DNA from: Pseudomonadota bacterium
GTDB taxonomy: Bacteria > Desulfobacterota > Binatia > Binatales > Binataceae
Reading direction: 5' to 3'
Assembly (NCBI GenBank): GCA_021324755.1
Contig: JAJPIL010000009.1
Coordinates: 113,109-177,108, forward strand
DNA length: 64,000 nucleotides
Below are positions 25,733 through 35,368 of the stretch, piece by piece. Position 1 is the first letter of the stretch, and every line of letters starts with the position of its first letter. Position numbers and translations under genes: made by a program. The notes below the pieces were generated by a model that had not been told where the DNA came from, searched no databases, and saw only the letters and a list, made by a program, of their open reading frames with translations.

Positions 25733-26245
25733 TTAAGCACGAGCTTCCTGAAGGTGCGCTGCTTTGGCCGTCTTACGCGTTTTAGCCACAGCTCGCCTTG
25801 CGCTTTTCGGACGCGACGGTTGCGTTTGGGCGGTTTCCTGCGTTGGAGCGCTCGGCTGGCGCTCTACCGACCCAGAGGCAGTCTTTCGCTCCTGTTCGGC
25901 TAACTGCTGAAGGCGCCGTTCCTTCCACATCCGCAGGCCCCGCCGCATATACTCAGGGTTAATGTCCAACATCTCGCAAACGTTATCGAAGGAGAAAACC
26001 CACCGTTTGTCTTCCAGATTGATCCACTCCTCGGCATCCCGAAACAGCTTTTGGCCTTTACTGCTAGTAGAGCCGAGATACTTCATGTAGCACTCGATCG
26101 CGTCTTCCAAGACGCTCAAGACGAGCCGCTTTTCGCCTTCCAGCAGATGCTTTCGCCGCATCGCATCGAAGTACTGGACCGGCAAAAGCGTATCCGGTTC
26201 GAACAAGCCTGGAAGGCGTTCATCCAAAGTCTCTTTTTCCTGCAT
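25733..26245 (-). CDS. Uncharacterised protein, family A copy 2
   Basis: 170 residues from the ATG at 26245 (AGGGG about 11 bases upstream; the frame is open to 26293). Residues 18-105 are homologous to the protein at 23533-24039: TLLPVQYFDAM, LLEGEKRLVLSVLEDAIECY, KLFRDAEEWI and WVFSFDNVCEMLDINPEYMRRGLRMWKERR. The last block has helix-turn-helix character. The final 60 residues are rich in Ala, Lys, Arg, Pro and Gln, like a histone H1-type tail. It lies 118 bases downstream of iscX on the same strand and may be read from the isc operon, or be independent. Function unknown. Confidence 0.7.
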   Translation of the reverse strand: MQEKETLDERLPGLFEPDTLLPVQYFDAMRRKHLLEGEKRLVLSVLEDAIECYMKYLGSTSSKGQKLFRDAEEWINLEDKRWVFSFDNVCEMLDINPEYMRRGLRMWKERRLQQLAEQERKTASGSVERQPSAPTQETAQTQPSRPKSARRAVAKTRKTAKAAHLQEARA

Positions 26246-26363
26246 CGTGTTCTTACCCCTGGAAGATTTGTGCACCCCCTTTTGCGTAACCACTTCCCTA
26301 CAACCCTACCCTTAAGTTAGGACGAGTCAGTTAAGTAGTATATTCAATATAGGAATTGCAAGT

Positions 26364-26585
26364 TTAATCTTCGTCCTCGTTCTCTTCCCGGTATATGTCT
26401 AGCCAAGCCATCTGGATCGCCTCCAGCACGGCCTCGTTGGAAGCTGCCGGGTCATCGTCAAACTCATCTAGGTCAAGTACCCATTGCCGAAGATCAGTAA
26501 ATCGCACCTCGAGCGGGTTTAAACCTGGATGGTTTTCAGCTAACAGCTCGGCGATTTCTTCTGCCTCATCCCATTTGAGTCCCAT
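26364..26585 (-). CDS. iscX: Fe-S assembly protein IscX
   Basis: A 73-residue acidic protein matching IscX (YfhJ): it starts MGLKWDEAEEIAELLAENHPGLNPLEVRFTDLRQWV and continues DLDEFDDDP..SNEAVLEAIQMAWLDIYRE. IscX binds IscS and iron and tunes cluster assembly. A GGAGGTGCC site precedes the ATG. It is the last recognisable member of the isc operon, 102 bases after hscA. Confidence 0.95.
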   Translation of the reverse strand: MGLKWDEAEEIAELLAENHPGLNPLEVRFTDLRQWVLDLDEFDDDPAASNEAVLEAIQMAWLDIYREENEDED

Positions 26586-26687
26586 CTTTTTGGCACCTCC
26601 CCGATGAGCGCAAATCAGAATTAAAAATCAACCTAGTCGGATAAAATCAAATCCATCTTCAGCCTGCGGTAACCTACGTTCTGGCTA

Positions 26688-28541
26688 TCAGGAAGAAATT
26701 TCGTCCACAGACTTATGTTCCAGCGCCTGTTTGATCGCCCGGTCCATAATTCGATGGGCGAAGGGAGTGGTGAGCTCGTTGAGCTCGTCCGTCAACCGCT
26801 TGATAGTCTCTCTGTCGGCACCCTCGTCAAGGGCAGCGCGCAGCTTCTGTGCTACCGCCTCTGCTTGGCTCCGCTCTTCGGGCTCGATCAAGTCCGGAAA
26901 TTCGTTGAGCTGTTTAGCGAAGGCGTTTAGAATCTGCTCGGCCTCGGTGCGGGCCACGATACGTAAGCGCTCTTCGATATCTTGCTCGCCGTAATCAATC
27001 GCCTCCTCAAGCATTCGCTCGATTTCCTCTTCGGTCAGGCCGTAGCTTGGTTTGACTTCGACCGAATGCTCGAGTCCTGTGCGCTCATCTCTGGCGGTCA
27101 CGTTGAGGATACCGTTGGCGTCGATCATGAAGGTTACTTCGATTCGTGGCACGCCAGCCGGCTGCGGCGGGATCGGGCCAAGTTTGAAACGCGCAAGGCT
27201 GCGGCAATCACGAGCGAGCTCGCGCTCTCCTTGCAACACGTGAATATCGACGAAAGTCTGATTATCGACGGCGGTCGTAAACCGCTCCTTTACACTGGTC
27301 GGTATGGTCGTATTGCGATGGATAAGACGTTCCATCACGCCACCCATCGCCTCGATCCCCAGTGACAAAGGCACAACATCAAGCAGCAGCACGTCGTCTC
27401 GCTTGCCCATCAGCACACCCGCCTGGACTGCCGCCCCCATCGCAACCACCAAATCCGGATCGAGCGAGCAAAGCGGTTTTCGTCCGAACAACTCTTCGAC
27501 CGCTCGCTGAACCAGCGGAACTCGGGTGGCTCCTCCGACAAGCACTACCGCGTCAATCTCTCCTGGCGCGACGCCCGCGTCCTTGAGCGCCATCGAACAT
27601 CGCTCGATTGTCCGGTCAACCAGCGGCTTTATCCTGCGCTCGAACTCCTCACGGCTCACTACTCGCTCGATTCGCGTGCCGTCGAGCTCGAGCTCAACTT
27701 TCGAAACCATCTCGGCACTGAGCCGCCGCTTGCAACTTTCGGCGGCAGCCCGAATCAACGGCCAAAACCGACGATCATGCGCTAGGCTTTCTGGCAGTCC
27801 CTCGGTGATAAACTCGGCAAGCGCCTGATCCATGTCGTCGCCGCCCAGATGTGTATCACCGTTCGTGGCCAGAACTTCAAAGATTCCCTCCTTGATGCTC
27901 AAAATAGAAATGTCGAAGGTTCCGCCGCCAAGGTCGTACACGGCGACCTTACCGCTTGCCATCTCGCCCAGACCGTAGGCCAGCGACGCCGCGGTCGGTT
28001 CGTTCAGCAACCGCACGACCTCGAGGCCCGCAAGCCGACCGGCATCCTTGGTTGCTTGGCGCTGAGCGTCGTTAAAGTATGCGGGAACAGTTATAACCAC
28101 CCGCTCGACTTTCTCGCCGAGCGCGGCCTCAGCCCGGCTCTTAAGAGCGCGCAAAATGTCGGCTGAAATTTGAGGCGGAGTATAGACACGCTCACCGACC
28201 CGGAACTTAACCACGGGCCCACTTAATTCGGCAAAGGAATAGCGTCGGCGCTCTTCAGGGGCAAGTTCGTCTCCCCCCAGCCCCATGTAGCGCTTGACCG
28301 AGCGAATCACGACAACCTTATTTTCGTCGCTGCCGGCCGAGGCTTCACTTTGACTAAACTCCTGCTCAAGTTCCACCGCTCGCTGGCCGACAGCCAAGGT
28401 TCCGTTTGGCCCTAGCGCAACCACGGAAGGGAGAAGCAACGCACCGGTTTGAGGGTCTGGGATGATCCGGGGTTTCCCTTCTTCCATGACCGCGATAAGA
28501 CTGTTGGTAGTGCCGAGATCGATTCCGAAAATTCGACTCAT
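26688..28541 (-). CDS. hscA: Fe-S assembly chaperone HscA
   Basis: 617 residues, Hsp70 family. The ATPase domain begins [18 protein letters not shown], with [67 protein letters not shown] and [17 protein letters not shown]. The substrate domain starts after [17 protein letters not shown]. The length is that of HscA (616 in E. coli) rather than DnaK (about 640), and the acidic DnaK tail is missing. With HscB it releases clusters from IscU. Gene order hscB-hscA-iscX supports HscA over DnaK. Confidence 0.95.
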   Translation of the reverse strand: MSRIFGIDLGTTNSLIAVMEEGKPRIIPDPQTGALLLPSVVALGPNGTLAVGQRAVELEQEFSQSEASAGSDENKVVVIRSVKRYMGLGGDELAPEERRRYSFAELSGPVVKFRVGERVYTPPQISADILRALKSRAEAALGEKVERVVITVPAYFNDAQRQATKDAGRLAGLEVVRLLNEPTAASLAYGLGEMASGKVAVYDLGGGTFDISILSIKEGIFEVLATNGDTHLGGDDMDQALAEFITEGLPESLAHDRRFWPLIRAAAESCKRRLSAEMVSKVELELDGTRIERVVSREEFERRIKPLVDRTIERCSMALKDAGVAPGEIDAVVLVGGATRVPLVQRAVEELFGRKPLCSLDPDLVVAMGAAVQAGVLMGKRDDVLLLDVVPLSLGIEAMGGVMERLIHRNTTIPTSVKERFTTAVDNQTFVDIHVLQGERELARDCRSLARFKLGPIPPQPAGVPRIEVTFMIDANGILNVTARDERTGLEHSVEVKPSYGLTEEEIERMLEEAIDYGEQDIEERLRIVARTEAEQILNAFAKQLNEFPDLIEPEERSQAEAVAQKLRAALDEGADRETIKRLTDELNELTTPFAHRIMDRAIKQALEHKSVDEISS

Positions 28542-28667
28542 ATGCGAAGCAAACCTTCTTTGGATTTAACCCAGCGCTTGAGCTTGGCCCGAAGGCTGGT
28601 AGGGAACGATATGTTCGGGCAAGGCCTTTTTCTGGCTTGCGCCCCCGGCGCTAGCCCCAAAGAAAGG

Positions 28668-29309
28668 CTAGCGCGGAACCGACGGTTCTATCTCGCGATC
28701 GATATCGCGCAACAACGTACGCAGATAGGCTATTCGAGACAAAAGCGCCTTGAGCTCAGCGAGAAGTTCTGCCTGACTGGCGCTCTTTTGGTCCCATTTC
28801 GCAAAGTTTGCCACAAGCTGTTCGCGCGCCTGGTCCATCTCGCGTTGGGCGGCCTCGCGGCTTTGAGCGATAGTTTCTAAAAGCGATTGCCGCGAAGATG
28901 GCTCCTCAGTATCGCGAAGCTCGGCCAGTTGCTCTTGTACCTCGAAAACGAGAGCCGCAAGCTCGGAAGGCACCTGTTTGTTGTCCTCGGCCAGCTTCGT
29001 ACCGTGAAGTTCAAGCCAATAGAGGCCACGGCTTACCGGATCCCGCAAGGTGCGATAAGCGCGTGTAACAAGCGCGGTGCTTTTTAGACTGGCCTCGCGA
29101 ACTTCTTGAGGACTATTGGCAAAGCGGTCAGGATGAATTCGCCGACTTATCTCGTGGTATATCCGCTCAAGCTCAGCTGGTTCAAGCGACAAACGACGCT
29201 CGAGACCGAGAGCGGCAAACAGGTCAAGGTCGACCGGCAAAGGACCCGTGCATTGCTCGCACACGATTTTTTCGCTTTGTTCGCAGCCGCATGAGGGGCA
29301 GCGTATCAT
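28668..29309 (-). CDS. hscB: Co-chaperone HscB with N-terminal zinc finger
   Basis: 213 residues, longer than enteric HscB (171). The first 20 residues carry two CxxC pairs (CPSCGCEQSEKIVCEQC), a rubredoxin-like zinc finger as known in eukaryotic HSC20 and some bacterial HscB proteins. The J-domain follows with the diagnostic HPD in RRIHPDRFANS, then the C-terminal three-helix bundle that binds IscU (about residues 120-205). It stimulates HscA ATPase activity. It sits between iscA and hscA on the same strand, with 46- and 126-base gaps. Confidence 0.93.
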   Translation of the reverse strand: MIRCPSCGCEQSEKIVCEQCTGPLPVDLDLFAALGLERRLSLEPAELERIYHEISRRIHPDRFANSPQEVREASLKSTALVTRAYRTLRDPVSRGLYWLELHGTKLAEDNKQVPSELAALVFEVQEQLAELRDTEEPSSRQSLLETIAQSREAAQREMDQAREQLVANFAKWDQKSASQAELLAELKALLSRIAYLRTLLRDIDREIEPSVPR

Positions 29310-29355
29310 AAAACAAAACGGTCAGGCCCCAGGACCTGCCGATCCCACTTAAGCC

Positions 29356-29673
29356 CTAAACGGAGAACGACTCGCCACAGCCGCAAGAGCGCTTAACGTT
29401 AGGGTTCACTAACCGAAAACCCGCCGACATAAGCTCTTCGGCGTAATCCAGAATCGAGCCGTTCAAGTAGAGAAAGCTCTTTTTGTCGACAATCAACCGA
29501 GCACCGTCGTGCTCAAAAACCCTGTCACGCTCTCCCGGTTGGTCGATCTCCATGCGGTACTGCAAGCCGGAGCATCCTCCACCGACGACCTTGACTCTAA
29601 GGCCGGAGCCTGGCGCTCTATCGGCGGTAAGCGCCTTTATCTTTTGAACAGCGCTCTCCGACAACGAAATCAT
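29356..29673 (-). CDS. iscA: Iron-sulfur assembly protein IscA
   Basis: 105 residues of the HesB/IscA A-type carrier family. The three cluster-ligand cysteines are present: Cys34 in GGGCSGLQY and Cys97 and Cys99 in RSCGCGESF, the C-x62-C-x-C spacing of the family. IscA carries Fe-S clusters from IscU to target proteins. It lies between iscU and hscB on the minus strand, 24 bases after the iscU stop. Confidence 0.95.
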   Translation of the reverse strand: MISLSESAVQKIKALTADRAPGSGLRVKVVGGGCSGLQYRMEIDQPGERDRVFEHDGARLIVDKKSFLYLNGSILDYAEELMSAGFRLVNPNVKRSCGCGESFSV

Positions 29674-29697
29674 ACGCCGAACAGAAGCTGCGAAACG

Positions 29698-30111
29698 TTA
29701 AGCGGCCTCCTCCTTTTTCTCAGCTGGCTTGATTCCCTTTCGCTTCTGCCAGTCCGCTATAGCGGCCTTGATCGCGTCCTCGGCAAGCACCGAACAGTGT
29801 ATTTTTACCGGTGGCAGATTCAGTTCTTGAACAATTACACTGTTCTTTATCGCCAAAGCCTCTTCAATTCGCTTGCCTTTGACTAGCTCGGTCACATAGC
29901 TCGAGCTTGCAATTGCGCTGCCACAGCCGAAGGTCTTGAACCGAGCATCCTCGATAACTCCGTCGTCGTTGATCTTCAGCTGCAGCTTCATCACGTCGCC
30001 ACATTCGGGCGCGCCCACGATCCCCGTTCCAACGTTGGGCTCATCCTTGGGGAAGCTCCCCATATTACGAGGATTCTTGTAGTGGTCGATAACCTTGCTT
30101 GAATATGCCAT
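29698..30111 (-). CDS. iscU: Iron-sulfur scaffold IscU
   Basis: 137 residues, the scaffold on which IscS-derived sulfur and iron form a cluster. The three essential cysteines fall at 37 (GAPECGDVM), 63 (KTFGCGSAIASSS) and 106 (KIHCSVLAEDA), exactly the positions of E. coli IscU. The HscA-recognition motif LPPVK is at residues 99-103. The C-terminus adds a Lys/Glu/Ala tail (KPAEKKEEAA). Gene order iscS-iscU-iscA is conserved. Confidence 0.97.
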   Translation of the reverse strand: MAYSSKVIDHYKNPRNMGSFPKDEPNVGTGIVGAPECGDVMKLQLKINDDGVIEDARFKTFGCGSAIASSSYVTELVKGKRIEEALAIKNSVIVQELNLPPVKIHCSVLAEDAIKAAIADWQKRKGIKPAEKKEEAA

Positions 30112-30157
30112 ACGTCTACCCCTGCCTAAATTCGGTGGTCAAAACAATAGAACAATG

Positions 30158-31378
30158 TTAGTCGCGTCGCCAGGCCACGCTCTTCAGGTCGATACCTTCT
30201 TTGGCCATTTCGTAAAGCGGCGACATATCGCGCAACCGATTGACCTCCTGAGCGACTCGCTCGACCACGTAATCGACCTCCTCTTCGGTGTTGAACCGAC
30301 CAAGGCCGAAACGGATCGAGCTGTGCGCCAGCTCATCGTCGATGCCCAAAGCACGGATTACGTAGGATGGCTCGAGAGTGGCCGAGGTACAAGCTGAACC
30401 GGAGCTCACCGCCACTTCGCTGATTCCCATCAGCAACGACTCACCTTCGACGTAGGCGAAGCTCAAATTAAGGTTCCCCGGCAAACGCTCGGTCGGATGA
30501 CCGTTCAAGTAGACCTCATCTAGCCGCTCAAAGATGCCCGCCTGCAAACGGTTGCGCAAATCGGTCAACCGCTGCATCTCTTCCGCCATCTCCTGGCCGG
30601 CGATCTCGCATGCCGCGCCAAATCCGACAATACCCGGAACATTAAGCGTTCCCGACCGCAGACCGCGCTCATGCCCACCGCCATCGATCAGCGGTGTCAG
30701 GCGCACGCGCGGCCCCTTCGACCGCACATAGAGAGCACCTACACCTTTCGGACCGTAAAGCTTGTGGGCCGAAAGCGACATCAAGTCGATCCCGCATTTT
30801 TCAACGTCGACGGGCACGTGTCCGACCGCCTGAGTAGCGTCACAATGGAAAATAACGCCTTTCTCCTTGGCTATTTTGCCAATCTCGGCGATCGGATGAA
30901 TCGTCCCGATCTCGTTATTGGCGAACATAATAGAGATAAGCACGGTCTTATCCGTTATCGCCTTGCGCACGTCGTCGGGATCGACCATCCCGTACTTGTC
31001 TACAGGCAAATAAGTGACGACCGCTTTTCCAGCGCGCTCAAGCGCCTTGCAGCTATCCAAAACCGCCTTGTGCTCGGTAACGCAAGTGATGACGTGGTTG
31101 CCCTTTTCCTTGTAAAACTCGACCACGCCCTTTATCGCCATGTTATCGGACTCGGTTGCGCCGCTGGTGAAAATAATCTCCTTGGGCTTAGCGTTAATAA
31201 GCGCGGCGATCTGCGCCCGAGCCTTGTCGACCGCCTCTTCGGCTTCCCAGCCAAAACTATGGTTTCGGCTGGCAGCATTACCGAATTTGGTCGTCAAATA
31301 CGGCATCATCGCCTCCAGCACCCTCGGATCGAGTGGTGTGGTGGCATGATTGTCCATGTAAATAGGTAGCTTTACCAT
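30158..31378 (-). CDS. iscS: Cysteine desulfurase IscS
   Basis: 406 residues, PLP enzyme taking sulfur from cysteine. N-terminus [15 protein letters not shown], then [51 protein letters not shown] with the Schiff-base lysine, [15 protein letters not shown], and [21 protein letters not shown], where the cysteine is the persulfide carrier on the flexible loop. The close match in length and motifs is to IscS rather than SufS. First gene of the isc operon, with a good promoter at 31439-31467 and no iscR in front. Confidence 0.97.
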   Translation of the reverse strand: MVKLPIYMDNHATTPLDPRVLEAMMPYLTTKFGNAASRNHSFGWEAEEAVDKARAQIAALINAKPKEIIFTSGATESDNMAIKGVVEFYKEKGNHVITCVTEHKAVLDSCKALERAGKAVVTYLPVDKYGMVDPDDVRKAITDKTVLISIMFANNEIGTIHPIAEIGKIAKEKGVIFHCDATQAVGHVPVDVEKCGIDLMSLSAHKLYGPKGVGALYVRSKGPRVRLTPLIDGGGHERGLRSGTLNVPGIVGFGAACEIAGQEMAEEMQRLTDLRNRLQAGIFERLDEVYLNGHPTERLPGNLNLSFAYVEGESLLMGISEVAVSSGSACTSATLEPSYVIRALGIDDELAHSSIRFGLGRFNTEEEVDYVVERVAQEVNRLRDMSPLYEMAKEGIDLKSVAWRRD

Positions 31379-31438
31379 CTTGTCCGTTACCTCTTGCTGG
31401 GCGTTTTGTAGCGGCCAGAATTAGTCGACCTATTTGGT

Positions 31439-31467
31439 ATACTATTCTTACCTACCCGTCCTGTCAA
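31439..31467 (-). promoter_or_regulatory. iscS: Sigma-70-type promoter of the isc operon
   Basis: On the minus strand a perfect TTGACA (31467-31462) is followed after exactly 17 bases by TAGTAT (31444-31439, four of six matches). The -10 ends about 60 bases before the iscS start codon. No IscR gene is next to it, so regulation of this promoter is not evident. Confidence 0.7.
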
Positions 31468-31707
31468 GGATAACTTAAACCTCTTCAAATATGAGTTTGG
31501 GCCGTCTAGCCAGGCGGCAGGTCTTAACAAGAGCTCGTCCGCTTAATTAATCGCAGCACTCATTTGATTAAGGCTGCAAAACTACTTTCTCAAGACCTAG
31601 ACCTCTCGCGCTTAAGGCATGACGGCCGCTTTGCGCAACTCAAACGGACGCAAGCTTATACTTAAATGACTACGCAACAGCAAACGAAAGCTTTTAACTC
31701 AGCCAGA
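31468..31707. other. Gap upstream of the isc promoter, no gene seen
   Basis: With the promoter and leader of iscS, this belongs to a 329-base gene-free stretch between the 110-residue unknown gene and iscS, both minus strand. No terminator with a T-run is obvious. Confidence 0.35.
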
Positions 31708-32037
31708 TCAAGCGCTTTTCGCGGGCATAGTGAGCTCATAGAGTTTTTTCTCTGCTCGCCACGACTTCAGTGCCGCTTCCCGCAGTCGTTCAAAGTCTCG
31801 GCTGACATGCTCGCCGATTCGGGCCAACACTTCCGACAACTCATCCCCCTCCCGCACGGCTGCCCATGCTCCGAGCAGTCGGCAGACGAACCCTAAACGC
31901 TCGAGGCCCTCTTTATGTTCGAGAACGATAGGCAACACCAACGCGTCGGATTCCTGGCGAGGCTTGTCACCGAGTTTTAGCGCATACAGTCCCCGTCCCG
32001 TCTTGAGCAATAGCTCTTGAGCAAGTACGTCGGCCAT
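31708..32037 (-). CDS. Uncharacterised protein downstream of secF
   Basis: About 109 residues from the ATG at 32037; the frame extends to a TTG at 32055, 12 bases after the secF stop. I do not recognise the family. It is soluble and mostly helical: MADVLAQELLLKTGRGLYALKLGD, LVLPIVLEHKEGLERLGFVCRLLGAWAAV and a long charged helix ELSEVLARIGEHVSRDFERLREAALKSW. The tight spacing behind secF and sensible composition suggest a real gene of the same transcript. Confidence 0.55.
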   Translation of the reverse strand: MADVLAQELLLKTGRGLYALKLGDKPRQESDALVLPIVLEHKEGLERLGFVCRLLGAWAAVREGDELSEVLARIGEHVSRDFERLREAALKSWRAEKKLYELTMPAKSA

Positions 32038-32067
32038 AACTAGCGTCGGGCGCAACTCTCCACTCTC

Positions 32068-32997
32068 TTAGGCAGCCCGTGACAGCGCTTGAGAGCGAAT
32101 ACGTTGCTCCCAAAAGAGCACCACCGGGCTCGCGATGAAAATCGACGAATAGGTTCCGGTAATAAAGCCTACGAGCAGGGTGAAGGCGGACGGGCGAAGA
32201 ATCGGACCGCCCAGCACCAGCAGCACTATCAGCACGGCGATTGCGGTACCAGAGGTGAGGATCGTTCGGGAGAGAGTTTCATTGATCGCACGGTTCATGA
32301 TCGAAGCCAAACTCTCGCGCCGACGTACCATCGCGTCCTCTCTGATGCGGTCGGACACGATAATCGTGTCATGGACTGAGTAACCTATAACCGTCAGCAA
32401 AGCGGCCAAAGTGGTGAGGTCGAACTGTAATTGAGTCACTACCAGCGCGCCTACCACCACCAACACGTCGTGAATCAACGCGATAACAGCACCAGCGCCG
32501 AAGCTCCAGCTGACTTTGCGAAACCGTATCGCGATAAACGTGCCCATGAACAAGGTAGCGACTATCACCGCCCCAAAAGCGTCGCGCCTGAGGTTTCGGC
32601 CCACTTTGGCCCCAACGCTTTCGACGCGCACGACTTGGCTTTTACCCGCGCCGAGCTTCCGATCGAGAACGCGCTGTACCTCTCTGCCTAAGCTCCCCAT
32701 GTTCTCCACTTTGCCGAAGCGCACCAAATACTCACGTCCGCTGCGGCCGAAATCCTGAACGGTGACATCGCTCAGTCTCAACTGGTCCAGCGCGCTACGA
32801 ATCGTATTTGGTGAAACCGGCGCGGCAAGTCGCACTTGAACCACGGAGCCACCGGCAAAGTCGACGCCGTAATTAAGCCCCACTACCATCAGCAACACCA
32901 AAGCCACCACATTGATAACTGTGGACAGCGCGACAAAAAACTTACGTTTTCCAACAAAATCAAGATTGATATCGGGTGGAATTAGCTGAAGCGACAT
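32068..32997 (-). CDS. secF: Protein translocase subunit SecF
   Basis: 309 residues, RND-type membrane protein with six predicted helices. The first helix (FFVALSTVINVVALVLLMVVGLNYGVDFAGG) is followed by the periplasmic P1 domain, and the SecF motif VDFAGGSVVQVRL is clear. Later helices show AALLTVIGYSVHDTIIVSDRIRE and MNRAINETLSRTILTSGTAIAVLIVLLVLGG, both hallmarks of SecF. It pairs with SecD to drive late steps of protein export. AGGAAA precedes the ATG. No secD or yajC is adjacent: the gene upstream is a GNAT-like gene. SecD must be encoded elsewhere. Confidence 0.95.
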   Translation of the reverse strand: MSLQLIPPDINLDFVGKRKFFVALSTVINVVALVLLMVVGLNYGVDFAGGSVVQVRLAAPVSPNTIRSALDQLRLSDVTVQDFGRSGREYLVRFGKVENMGSLGREVQRVLDRKLGAGKSQVVRVESVGAKVGRNLRRDAFGAVIVATLFMGTFIAIRFRKVSWSFGAGAVIALIHDVLVVVGALVVTQLQFDLTTLAALLTVIGYSVHDTIIVSDRIREDAMVRRRESLASIMNRAINETLSRTILTSGTAIAVLIVLLVLGGPILRPSAFTLLVGFITGTYSSIFIASPVVLFWEQRIRSQALSRAA

Positions 32998-33224
32998 AGA
33001 TTATTTCCTGTTTCCTTGTCAGTATAACTTTTCCCCTCGCCAAAGCTAACTTCCTACTATCCATGTCCACTTGCGCGAAAGAGCATCAACGAGCGCACAA
33101 GCTAAACGCCTGCAGTAAGCCGTAGAATGGCTTACCCATGTGCAAAACTGTGCGGAAACCAGGAGTTTGTGCTCCACCAGCACCGAGCAAAGTATTTTTA
33201 CTCGAGCTGATGTTAACCGAACTT

Positions 33225-34343
33225 TCAAGCTCCAGCAGACTTATACGTAAAATCGCGCCTGTAGACTACGAAGTTGCTGGTTACGCGCCCGCCGAGCTTT
33301 TCGGCCGTCTTACGAGAGGGCCAGTTATCATCCAGCACGAGCGTATAACCCGCATACTTCATCGCCCGCTTAGCCATCGCTAGAAATGACTCGGCGGCCA
33401 TCGCAAGGTTGACCGTCCGTCCGCGCCAGCTTTCGATCACTCCGATGTTTATCAAGGCGCCCCTGCTGCCGCCGCCACGTTCTGCGGCGAGCTTGAATCC
33501 GGGCCGAATTCGCGCCAATGCCAAGCTCAAATCGGGCAGCGCGAAGACGACGCCGACCGCCTCGCCTTGCGCCACCGCCACAACCGACAAGTCGGCGACT
33601 TCCGTGGCCTCCAGTGGAGCAAGAGTGGGACGCACTTCCTCGTGCGCAACGGGATTCCATCCCCAGTGCTTGGCGAAGGCCGCATTGGTCACCGTCGTCC
33701 ACGCCTCGATGGCCTTATTGAATCCGTACCGGCGCCAACTGAGCACCTCGAATCCGTAGCTCGGCGCAGCGCTGACAATCGCCCGATAGCGCTCGAGGAT
33801 CGGCTCGGTCAGCGCGATCGTGTAGTCGACCATGCCTTTTTCCGTGTAGAAGCCCGCATTTTTGAAGTACGAATGGTAATAGTCCGGGGTGGAGCGTAGT
33901 AAAAACGAAGGGAACCCCTCGTAGTTGTCGATCGCGTACGGGTAGTCGAGAAAGGTCGCAAACCCGCTTCGGGCTGCTTGTGCGCCCCGCTCTTGCAGCC
34001 AGCGACACGCCTCGTCAAGCATCGCAACAACGCTTTCCGTTTCGTTCGGCAAGGCTTCGAAATGAATTAGATGACCCAGCCTTTCGTTCCAATGCCGCTG
34101 GTAGCGGTAGTTGATCACGGCGCTCACGCGGGCCACGACTTTACCGCCGTGTTTGACCCAAAATGGGCTGATCTCAAGACTAGACGAGATGGGCGCCCGA
34201 CCTCTCAAAAGCTCGACTTCGCCCCGTATATCTGGCGGCCACCATGCAATCCGGGCAGAGTAGACTTGGTGGGGAAAAGCCGCAAATTGTTCTAGCTCGG
34301 CGGGCGTTCTCGGACGTTCGACCTGTATTTTATCCACACCCAC
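33225..34343 (-). CDS. GNAT-superfamily-like acetyltransferase
   Basis: About 372 residues from a GTG at 34343 that has GGGAG 7 bases upstream; the frame is open to 34421. Sequence blocks include FPHQVYSARIAWWPP near the start, FWVKHGGKVVARVSAVINYRYQRHW, LDEACRWLQERGAQAARSGFATFLDYPYAIDNYEGF and a C-terminal LINIGVIESWRGRTVNLAMAAESFLAMAKRAMKYAGYTLVLDDNWPSRKTAEKLGGRV. The last part resembles a second GNAT fold in which acceptor and donor sites are divergent. Similar proteins are usually annotated as N-acetyltransferases of unknown substrate. It follows dapA by 135 bases from the start chosen here. Confidence 0.72.
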   Translation of the reverse strand: MGVDKIQVERPRTPAELEQFAAFPHQVYSARIAWWPPDIRGEVELLRGRAPISSSLEISPFWVKHGGKVVARVSAVINYRYQRHWNERLGHLIHFEALPNETESVVAMLDEACRWLQERGAQAARSGFATFLDYPYAIDNYEGFPSFLLRSTPDYYHSYFKNAGFYTEKGMVDYTIALTEPILERYRAIVSAAPSYGFEVLSWRRYGFNKAIEAWTTVTNAAFAKHWGWNPVAHEEVRPTLAPLEATEVADLSVVAVAQGEAVGVVFALPDLSLALARIRPGFKLAAERGGGSRGALINIGVIESWRGRTVNLAMAAESFLAMAKRAMKYAGYTLVLDDNWPSRKTAEKLGGRVTSNFVVYRRDFTYKSAGA

Positions 34344-34478
34344 CCTAAGTCTCCCAAAAAGCCCAAGCTTGCAATCGGCCCGGTCAGGCAGTGGAATAAT
34401 GCGACAAGAAACGGCCCGCAAAAAGGTCCGAGAAGGGCGGGGTCGCCTGCGTCCTAAGCTTCCTCACACGTTAGCGCG

Positions 34479-35351
34479 TCAGCAAAGACCCGCCTCGCTC
34501 ATCACTGAACGTACGCGCTCGGCACAAATTGGGGAGAGCGGCGTCAGTGGAAGCCGCACCTCAGCCGTGCACTTGCCGAGCAAGGAGGCGGCAAACTTAA
34601 CCGGAATAGGATTCGTTTCCACGAACATCGCGCGCATCAAGGGAAGCAACCTATAGTGGAGCTCCCGCGCCCGTGCGAAATCGCCCGCCAATGCGCTATC
34701 GACCAGTTCGCGCATCGCGGCAGGTACGATGTTGGCGATCACCGAGACAACGCCTTTGGCGCCCAACGCTATGAGCGGCAACGTCAATGAATCGTCGCCC
34801 GACAGGATCACAAACCTGTCGCCACAAAGCCGCCGGATATCGGAGGCTTGCTCCATCGAACCGGAAGACTCTTTGACACCGACGATTTGTTTTATCTCGG
34901 CCAGGCGCGCCATCGTTTCGGGCAATATGTTGGACGCAGTTCGCCCCGGAATGTTGTACACAAGCAAAGGCAAATCGACCGCCTGCGCTACTGCTTTATA
35001 GTGTTGAAAGATCCCCTCCTGCGTCGGCTTGTTGTAGTAAGGCGAAATCAAGAGCGCTCCGTCCGCCCCGCACTGGCGCGCAAAAGCGGTCAAGCGAATA
35101 GCTTCGGCGGTCGAGTTCGACCCAGTGCCTGCGATCACCGGCACTCGACGGCGCACTTGCTCGACCGCTACCTTGATAAGACGTTCATGTTCACCGTGGG
35201 TCAAAGTAGCTGACTCTCCTGTGGAGCCGCAAGGCACAATTCCCTGGACTCCACTTTGGATCTGCCACTCGATGAGCTCGCGAAATGCCCGCTCATCGAT
35301 TTCACCGTTCTTAAACGGCGTGATGACTGCAGAAAGCGTGCCGGTAAACAT
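34479..35351 (-). CDS. dapA: 4-hydroxy-tetrahydrodipicolinate synthase
   Basis: 290 residues, class I aldolase-fold enzyme that condenses pyruvate with aspartate semialdehyde, first committed step of lysine/diaminopimelate synthesis. Motifs: GTLSAVITPFKNGEID at the N-terminus, VPCGSTGESATLTHGEHERL (pyruvate-binding GSTGE), PYYNKPTQEGIFQHYKAVA, LPLLVYNIPGRTASNI with the catalytic tyrosine, and IVGVKESSGSMEQ with the Schiff-base lysine. Length is standard (292 in E. coli). It belongs to the cluster lysA-dapF-dapA, all minus strand. Confidence 0.97.
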   Translation of the reverse strand: MFTGTLSAVITPFKNGEIDERAFRELIEWQIQSGVQGIVPCGSTGESATLTHGEHERLIKVAVEQVRRRVPVIAGTGSNSTAEAIRLTAFARQCGADGALLISPYYNKPTQEGIFQHYKAVAQAVDLPLLVYNIPGRTASNILPETMARLAEIKQIVGVKESSGSMEQASDIRRLCGDRFVILSGDDSLTLPLIALGAKGVVSVIANIVPAAMRELVDSALAGDFARARELHYRLLPLMRAMFVETNPIPVKFAASLLGKCTAEVRLPLTPLSPICAERVRSVMSEAGLC

Positions 35352-35368
35352 CGGGGCTTCCTCCCACT

